From: Plasmodium malariae
Taxonomy: Eukaryota > Apicomplexa > Aconoidasida > Haemosporida > Plasmodiidae
Length of the DNA: 64,000 nt
Assembly: GCF_900090045.1 (NCBI RefSeq)
Contig: NC_041781.1
Span: forward strand, 1,651,001 to 1,715,000
Reading direction: 5' to 3'
The notes under the pieces are model-generated. The model searched no databases. It saw only the letters and a program-made list of their open reading frames with translations, and was not told the origin of the DNA. The first letter of the stretch is position 1. Each line of letters begins with the position of its first letter. Of the stretch, positions 57,284 to 64,000 are shown piece by piece. The translations under genes were made by a program, and so were the position numbers.

Positions 57284-59860
57284 ATGATGAACAAGAGCAA
57301 TTACAGCCTGTGGGTGGGTAACATCCCATTTGATGTTACTGAAAAAGAATTGCATGAAATTTTGTCGAAAGTAGGGGATGTAATTAATGTAAGAATAAAA
57401 TATGATATTGATAAAAATACAAGTAAAGGATTTGCTTTTTGTGAGTATAAAGATGTGGAAACATGTATGTTAGCACTGAAATATATAAATGGGTATGAAG
57501 TAAAAGGGAGAAAATTAAAACTGTATTGGGCCAACGAAGAGTTTAAAGAAAAGTTGACGAGCAATACGACTAGTAGTAGTGGTGTAGACATAATGACAGG
57601 AAAGAATAGAGAAGATGGGAGTGGTAAAAGAAATGGTAATACAAAAGACGTAAATAAATTAGAGCAACGTGGTAATATTTTAAGCACATGTTACAGTAGA
57701 AAGAATATGACTGAAGGAAATACACACAGTAGTACAAATGGTATGAACTACACCATAGTAACAGCTCCAAATAATTATGTAAAACATAATAATCTTTCTA
57801 TAGATAAGGAGTTATGGTGGAATAATATAGAAGAAAACATGATGAAAGTAAATATTGCAAACATTATGCATACGTTAACAACTGCACAGATTATATACGT
57901 TTTGTCCTATTTTAAAAATTATGCTTTAAAGAATTATAATAGCTTAAAAATGCTTTTTCAAAAAAATGGAAATGTTGGTTATGCTCTTCTTCATTGTTTA
58001 TTCCTCGTTAATGTAATTAAAGAGCATAACGTGGGTAGCTCTAGTGATATGCATATTTGTGTTAATAACGATACAATAATGAATAGAAATGAACGAATAC
58101 TACAGATGAACAGCAGCAAGGTGAAAATTAGGTTAAACGAGGAGGAACACAAAGGGGGGGTCAACAGTTATAATCATTACAGTAATAGTGTTTTCATTAG
58201 TAGTACTGCTAATAGTAACAACAAAATGAAGGGATATAGTAAAAATAAAGACGACAGTGGTACAAATTTTTTTTTCAAAAATAATAATAAAAAGAATGCT
58301 AATAGTACAAAAGATGAAAGTGTTATCATGCATGGAAAAAATGAGAATAATTTAGCCAAAAATAATTTTTCGTCCTCCTCCAATTTTTCAAAAAAAAATT
58401 ACATGTACAGTTCAGATAATGTGTTAGCCATAGGGGAAAAAGTGGTAAACGCTCCAAATATGGCAAATATAACAAACGTAGTAAGTGTAGGTTTGTATGG
58501 AAATAAAAAGAATGATACTATGCCAAGTAACAAATACAGTACTAACAGAAATGATTTTTCAAATTATAATTATAACAAAAATCGTTTCATCCATGAAGAG
58601 GAATCTATAACGAGTGGCTATGACGATATATATAATAATGTGTATCCAAGTAGTAGTACCATGGGAGGTATAAAAGCGAGGGGAAGGAAAGGTGGTCTAT
58701 ACACCGGGGGTAATAATATTACTAACATACCCCATGCTTCTATTGCTAATAACGGCGGTGGTAATGGTAAACTAAATAACGAATCTGCTCCCTATGATGG
58801 AAAACTATTCGATGATAACATAGTTATGAACTCAATGAGTGTTGGCAGTAATACTACAGAGTACAGGATAAATTACATGAATGATTTTTTTGATCAAAAT
58901 AATGGTATTAACAACGCGAAAATAATAAATCGTGCACATAACAACGTCAGTTTTGTGGAACGCGGAATGGATTCAAATCAGGCTAATCAGGCTAATCAGG
59001 CTAATCAGGCTAATCAGACTAGCCATGTGAGCCATATAGGCCACTCCAGTCATGCAAGTTATGCTAACCATGCCAACCATGCTGACTATCCCGACTATGT
59101 GAAAGCAGTGGAAACAAAACATATGTACAAGGAGTATGTGAATGATGGGGAAAGGTCTAACAATATGAGGGGGGTTGAAGTAGGATTCAACAGTTTTTAC
59201 CACAGTGGAAACGAGGTAAGCGAGGCAAACGCGGTTAAGGGGAAAAACGAGGTTAAGGGGACAAACGAGTTAAATGGTACAAACGAGTTAAATGGTACAA
59301 ACGAGATAAACCTAATGAACGACTTGCAGAATGGAAGAAACAGAGACGACATTAGTGGTAAGCGTTTCACTGATATGAAGAAGGAGGTTAAGGGATCTAA
59401 CGAACGAATGTATGATTACAGTGGGAAAGAAATTAATGAACATAATGATCTGAACAGTTCAGGCGATTTGTATGGAAAGAATTATAACATAGAAGGAAAT
59501 AACCTTATTAATGATGACAAGTCAAAAAAGAAAAAATATAATATAATGAAAAAGAATTTATATACTACCAATTGTAAGGGTAATAAAACTTTAATAATGG
59601 AGGGTATGAAGAGTAATGAGAATAATGCATCAACTGTTCATTCTTTAAGTAGTACCAATAATGCTTGTATAGACTCATTATATGCAAATGTTGACTTGCC
59701 AGATGAGGACTTAGTGAATGAAGTTATTAAAAATGAAGATATATTAAACAATATTTTAAAATCAAAAATACAAGACATGAAAAATTGGAACAGTGAGCAG
59801 AGAATGCAGGTCCTTTCTATTCAGAAGGCCCTCCAGCTGAAGGGGTACATGCTCAAGTGA
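57284..59860 (+). CDS. CSTF2: CstF-64/Rna15 homologue (mRNA 3'-end cleavage factor)
   Basis: Single exon, 858 residues. An N-terminal RRM spans ~7-85 with RNP2 LWVGNI (9-14) and RNP1 KGFAFCEY (48-55), then the family-specific YWANEEFKEK. Residues ~190-247 are the CSTF2 hinge: NIANIMHTLTTAQIIYVLSY followed by NVGYALLHCLFLVNVI (animal: NPQLAYALLQAQVVMRIV), which binds CstF-77/symplekin. The last ~50 residues (VIKNEDILNNILKSKIQDMK, then WNSEQRMQVLSIQKALQLKG) match the C-terminal helical domain (PPEQRQSILxLK). Between 250 and 800 lies a long Asn/Ser/Gly-rich linker with QAN and NELNGT micro-repeats. The protein recognises U/GU-rich elements downstream of the poly(A) site in the nucleus. With such AT-rich DNA its target elements may be unusual, which is an inference. 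Confidence 0.94.
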   Translation: MMNKSNYSLWVGNIPFDVTEKELHEILSKVGDVINVRIKYDIDKNTSKGFAFCEYKDVETCMLALKYINGYEVKGRKLKLYWANEEFKEKLTSNTTSSSGVDIMTGKNREDGSGKRNGNTKDVNKLEQRGNILSTCYSRKNMTEGNTHSSTNGMNYTIVTAPNNYVKHNNLSIDKELWWNNIEENMMKVNIANIMHTLTTAQIIYVLSYFKNYALKNYNSLKMLFQKNGNVGYALLHCLFLVNVIKEHNVGSSSDMHICVNNDTIMNRNERILQMNSSKVKIRLNEEEHKGGVNSYNHYSNSVFISSTANSNNKMKGYSKNKDDSGTNFFFKNNNKKNANSTKDESVIMHGKNENNLAKNNFSSSSNFSKKNYMYSSDNVLAIGEKVVNAPNMANITNVVSVGLYGNKKNDTMPSNKYSTNRNDFSNYNYNKNRFIHEEESITSGYDDIYNNVYPSSSTMGGIKARGRKGGLYTGGNNITNIPHASIANNGGGNGKLNNESAPYDGKLFDDNIVMNSMSVGSNTTEYRINYMNDFFDQNNGINNAKIINRAHNNVSFVERGMDSNQANQANQANQANQTSHVSHIGHSSHASYANHANHADYPDYVKAVETKHMYKEYVNDGERSNNMRGVEVGFNSFYHSGNEVSEANAVKGKNEVKGTNELNGTNELNGTNEINLMNDLQNGRNRDDISGKRFTDMKKEVKGSNERMYDYSGKEINEHNDLNSSGDLYGKNYNIEGNNLINDDKSKKKKYNIMKKNLYTTNCKGNKTLIMEGMKSNENNASTVHSLSSTNNACIDSLYANVDLPDEDLVNEVIKNEDILNNILKSKIQDMKNWNSEQRMQVLSIQKALQLKGYMLK

Positions 59861-60011
59861 GGTGTGTGTGGAGACATACCTACATACGAAGAAACATACA
59901 TATATGTTTGTGTGTATTATGTATGTATGTACCTACTAGCTTTATGAATGCGTGCATACATTCAAAGGTGTGTACACACATGAACAGGTATGATTTCCCC
60001 CGTATTCGTAA

Positions 60012-60045
<34 letters not shown>

Positions 60046-61307
60046 TGTATTTATGCGTATATATGTACATGTGTACGCGCGCAGCTGAGCCCTACATGTG
60101 ATGTTGTAATAATTGTCTAGGTTACTATTTGAGAAAATTTTATTTTTCTGAATATCTTAAACTTAAGTGTTAAGTGAACCCTCCTTGTTTATTAAAGAGG
60201 TCTTTACTTATTTTTCAAGTTCAAAAAGAGATCAATTTTTTTTCGTCATAATTCTGCATATATCGTGGTATGTCACTTTGCAGTAGTTCATCTTGATGTT
60301 CTTTATTCTGTTATACTGAGTTTTAATTATTTTAATCCTGTTATATTTTACTGTATTTTGTTTTATTTTGCTATATTTTGTTTTATTTTGCTGTATTTTG
60401 CTGTATTTTGCTATATTTTGTTTTATTTTGCTGTATTTTGCTTTATTTTGCTATATTTTGTTTTATTTTGCTATATTTTGCTATATTTTGCTGTATTTTG
60501 CTGTATTTTGTTTTATTTTGTTTTATTTTGCTATATTTTGTTTTATTTTGCTATATTTTGCTATATTTTGCTGTATTTTGCTGTATTTTGTTTTATTTTG
60601 TTTTATTTTGCTATATTTTGTTTTATTTTGCTATATTTTGCTATATTTTGCTATATTTTGTTTTATTTTGCTATATTTTGCTATATTTTGCTATATTTTG
60701 TTTTATATTTTTATATTATTATTTTTTTTTTTTTCAATGCTTCTGGAATGCTCGCATATGACTGTGCATGTCTACTTGATGCCCATAAACAAAATAAAAT
60801 AAAAAAAAAAAAAAAAAAAAATTTCTACAAAATGATGCTTTCACTTTTCGTTTATTTTACAAGTATAGCGGCTGCTTTGCGACGCGTATATTAGTAGGCT
60901 TATGCGCATATATACGTATATACGTATGTACGTATGTATGTGCATATATATATGTATGTATATGTATGTATATGTATGTATATGTATGTATATGTATGTA
61001 TGTGTATATATATGTATGTATGTGTATATATATGTATGTATGTGTATATATATGTATGTATGTGTATATATGTATGTATGTGTATATATATGTATGTATG
61101 TGTATATATATGTATGTATGTTGTATATGTATGTATATGTATGTATGTGTATGTATATGTATGTATGTGTATATATATGTATGTATGTGTATATATATGT
61201 ATGTATATGTATGTATATGTATGTATGTGTATGTATACTTGTGCATGTTTGTACTTCCGTGCGCACTGTGATTGTGGCATGGCGAAAAGGGGTTGGTTTC
61301 ACTTAAG
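59861..61307. repeat. Spacer with TTTTGCTATA decamer and TATG/TGTA arrays
   Basis: 60350-60705 is a 10-bp array (ttttgctata/ttttgtttta/ttttgctgta) of about 35 units, with the variants arranged in recurring higher-order blocks. 60905-61235 is a (tatgtatg/tgtatata) array of about 330 bp. Both open several false frames on both strands because they lack stops. Poly-T lies at 60016-60044. Confidence 0.9.
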
Positions 61308-64000
61308 ATGAATGATAGGTACCTACTAAACAATATATTAATAAAAAGCTCCTTAGTAAAGAGATATGTGAAATGCCCTTATAGAAATGAAAAGGGCGGA
61401 AAGAACATTGTAGTGCTGCTGTACATGTACAGTAAATATTATAAAAAGATATGTACAGTTGATAAATTTAAGACAAGTAACAAAAAGCTATATATTGTAT
61501 ATACGAGTGATAAAAATGTAAAAATCAATAATATAAAAAATAGGATCGTTAAACATAATGTACTTTACAATTTTAAAATTTTATTTTCTGTTATGTTGTT
61601 TTTAATTCTTCTATATTCTTTTCTAATATGTTTGATAGTCTACAATAATAAACATCATGTTGAGTGCACACTACCTTTTACTGACTGTCCTTTACTATTA
61701 CACGCCGATATTCATAACTTCTTTAAAAACTATAAAGTAAACAATATAACGAAGGAGAATATACTGGCCATATATAGAAGCATGGAAAAGTTGAATGCAC
61801 ATCGTCATCACACACATGGTAGCAATGCGCTACGAAGCAGTATATCAGGAAGAGGCATGTTAGGAGGGGGTATACTACGAAACGGTGCACATATGAAAAA
61901 AAAAAGGTACACGATATTAAAAACACAAAGAGTACAGTGCACCCACTGTGAAGTTGTTTTTAGCATAATGGGAAATGAAACGGTGCAAGATATTTTTGAC
62001 TTTGAAGAAATAAATAAGTGCGTTAAAATTATCGACACAAGATCCTGTGTTAATGTAAAAAATGGTGTAATAAAGAACAGCAAAATTCATATATATAAAA
62101 AGTACACAGATACTATAAAAAACATGGATCATCTAGAGAATTTGAATAGCCATGAGTATTTCCTAAAGGGCATGTACTACAACTCCTACATGAAGGAGAA
62201 AGTCGTCATTCGGGGTAAGAAAACGAACAAAAGGGGGGATGGGAGGTAATGTGCTTCCCCATCTTCGTTGCCAGAGCCACATAACATATTATTTGTATCG
62301 CTTTATTCTGCTCATTTTACTTTTTACCCATTTGTCCCTTCACCCTCGTTCTTTCCTCTTTTACTGCTTTTGCTCGTTCTCTTTACAGATAAAATAAAAT
62401 ACTTGTACCCTTCTTTATACAACTATGTGGTTAACCTGGACGATTTTAAATTTTATGGCGAAGGAGGCAAAAGTACTGCATGCACGCGTTCACACAGGTG
62501 TCCATGCGGATATCCACGCGGATGTACATGTGTATTTCCATATGCATCTTCTTATAAACGCTAGTGCATGCTCTAAAGCTAGATCAGGCATAAGATCAAC
62601 TTAACTTCGCTTCCTCTCATTCGTTATTTACTTATTTTTCGTTCCTATTTCTTTTCTATTTAGTTTCCTTTTTTTTTTTCATTTGCTTCCGCAGGAATCC
62701 ACGTGAACCAAGAGGATCTGAGGGATGGAAATTCCCCGAGCGACGAAAACGCAAACCTTTGTCGTTCGGCCTGTGGACATTTTGCGTGGGTTTTGTTTTA
62801 AAATAAAAAAAAGCTCTGCTTTTGCGCGTTTGCACTATTTACATGATGCATTTTACTCCTTAGCAGTGTAGCATTGTGTACATTGAGATGTAACACGTTA
62901 CTCATTTGTTTGTCTATTTGTTTATCTGTTTGTTTGTCTATTTGTTTATCTGTTTGTTTGTCTATTTGTTTATCTGTTTGTTTGTCTATTTGTTTATCTG
63001 TTTGTTTGTCTATTTGTTTATCTGTTTGTTTGTCTGTTTGTCTGTCTATTCGTTTATCTGTTTGTCTGTCTATTTGTTTATCTGTTTGTCTGTCTACTTG
63101 TTTATCTGTTTGTTTATCTGTTTGTTTGTCTGTTTGTCTGTCTATTCGTTTATCTGTTTGTCTGTCTATTCGTTTATCTGTTTGTCTGTCTATTCGTTTA
63201 TCTGTTTGTCTGTCTATTCGTTTATCTGTCTATTCGTTTATCTGTTTGTCTGTCTATTCGTTTATCTGTTTGTCTGTCTATTCGTTTATCTGTTTGTCTG
63301 TCTATTCGTTTATCTGTTTGTCTGTCTATTCGTTTATCTGTTTGTCTGTCTATTCGTTTATCTGTTTGTCTGTCTATTCGTTTATCTGTTTGTCTGTCTA
63401 TTCGTTTATCTGTTTGTCTGTCTATTCGTTTATCTGTTTGTCTGTCTATTCGTTTATCTGTTTGTCTGTCTATTCTTTTGTTTGTCTGTTTGTTTATCTG
63501 TTTGTCTGTCTATTTGTTTATTTGTTTACCTGTTTATCTGTTCATTTTATTATTTTTTTTTTTTTTTGGCAGGGAGAGCACATTTTACTGGTTATGCCCC
63601 GATATGTACAAAAATCAGGAAAATACTTACGAATACAATATTTCAAAAATCATTGAAAGGGTATTAAACTATAAACATGTTGGTTATGGGGAAAAGAATA
63701 AACACATAGTTGAAATGTCTAAGTCTACTCCTACAACGGATGCATACAAACATTTCGGATACATTTCTCACTCTTTAAAGCTCCCATTGAGAATTGATAT
63801 ATATAATAGATTTAAATTATTTGAAAAAGAATATTTAGGAGACGACATTCTTGAACTTTTGTATAAAGCTTTCTTTTCCACAGACGAAAAAGATATATCT
63901 AAAAGGACTAGTCTACATGATGAAACAAAAGACGACCTTTATAAAAGGAATGGTGTTCAACACACACAAGTAGATGTTCAAAAGTTAGCCTTTTTCTCTA
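61308..64000 (+). CDS. Unrecognised type II-like membrane protein, 3' end outside window
   Basis: I deduce exons 61308-62214, 62389-62472, 62695-62785 and 63573 to beyond the window, with phases 1, 1, 2; about 500 residues are visible and the frame is open at the edge. Residues 1-85 are basic and cytosolic-looking (MNDRYLLNNILIKSSLVKRY). One helix (FKILFSVMLFLILLYSFLIC) lies near 87-108. The rest would be lumenal, with Cys in ECTLPFTDCPLLL, TQRVQCTHCEVVF, DTRSCVNV and LCRSAC. The final visible exon (ESTFYWLCPDMYKN, HFGYISHSLKLPLRIDIYN, YLGDDILELLYKAFF) reads like a conserved globular domain. I do not recognise it. Donors GTACTG and GTGGGT are weak, so exons 2-3 are provisional. Intron 3 is mostly minisatellite. 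Confidence 0.65.
62903..63545. repeat. 640-bp minisatellite inside an intron (tctgtttgtctgtctatt family)
   Basis: A ~24-bp unit (tctgtttgtctgtctattcg followed by ttta; an older form has tttgtctatttgtttatctg) repeats about 26 times between exons 3 and 4 of the last gene. Two block types are visible: ttg-rich copies first, then homogeneous ttcg copies, suggesting recent expansion of the latter. It codes in frame for Cys/Leu/Ser/Val text in two plus-strand frames, which is an artefact. Confidence 0.92.

Noticed and set aside
60265..61333. Several 100-200-residue frames on both strands
   Set aside because: All are translations of decamer and TATG arrays; overlapping frames on both strands are equally open.
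62874..63667. Two ~255-residue Cys/Leu/Ser frames
   Set aside because: They are the intronic minisatellite read in two frames; the true exon starts at 63573 in another frame.
1..64000. tRNA, rRNA, variant antigen or transposon genes
   Set aside because: I looked for recognisable signatures on both strands and saw none; small RNAs cannot be excluded by eye.

Overview
This window is nuclear chromosomal DNA of a malaria parasite (Plasmodium). The evidence is a complete four-exon profilin gene of the distinctive apicomplexan type, together with AT-rich, microsatellite-filled non-coding DNA, homopolymer A/T runs, short introns with GT..AG ends, and Asn/Lys-rich insertions inside conserved proteins. 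Coding regions are less extreme in base composition than those of P. falciparum, which fits a P. malariae- or P. ovale-like species, but I cannot fix the species from sequence alone. From memory, proteasome beta-1, a CNNM/MAM3 protein, profilin and M18 aspartyl aminopeptidase lie close together on P. falciparum chromosome 9, so this looks like the syntenic core block. It is not a subtelomere, and I saw no antigen families.

Layout, left to right. The first 14 kb holds four genes: CFAP299 (+), a Kintoun/DNAAF2-like PIH protein (+), proteasome beta-1 (-) and an AK8-like adenylate kinase homologue (-). Three of these four belong to families tied to motile cilia, which in Plasmodium means the male gamete flagellum. 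At 14.6-21.2 kb a five-exon gene for a 102-residue membrane protein (+) converges on a 1167-residue CNNM/MAM3 transporter (-). A 5.5-kb gene-poor divergent interval follows. Next come profilin (+) and M18 aspartyl aminopeptidase (-), then a same-strand pair: organellar release factor RF1 (-) and a DHHC palmitoyltransferase (-). A small putative membrane protein (+), an apicoplast-type bS6 ribosomal protein (-), a 1024-residue organellar-RNA-type repeat protein (-) and the importin-alpha exporter CSE1/CAS (-) follow. The right end has two small or uncertain genes, the CstF-64 homologue (+), and an unrecognised single-pass membrane protein (+) that runs off the window.

The genes do not form an operon; most are ordinary housekeeping or organelle functions. 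Joined exons were deduced by me from GT/AG sites, reading phase and family similarity. Almost every intergenic gap, and several introns, carry AT-rich tandem arrays with unit lengths of 11-33 bp. The most unusual points are the local concentration of axoneme-related genes, the AK8-like protein with a broken P-loop, a CBS pair split by about 450 residues in the CNNM protein, an atypical decoding motif in RF1, and several tiny multi-exon genes that simple ORF calling misses.
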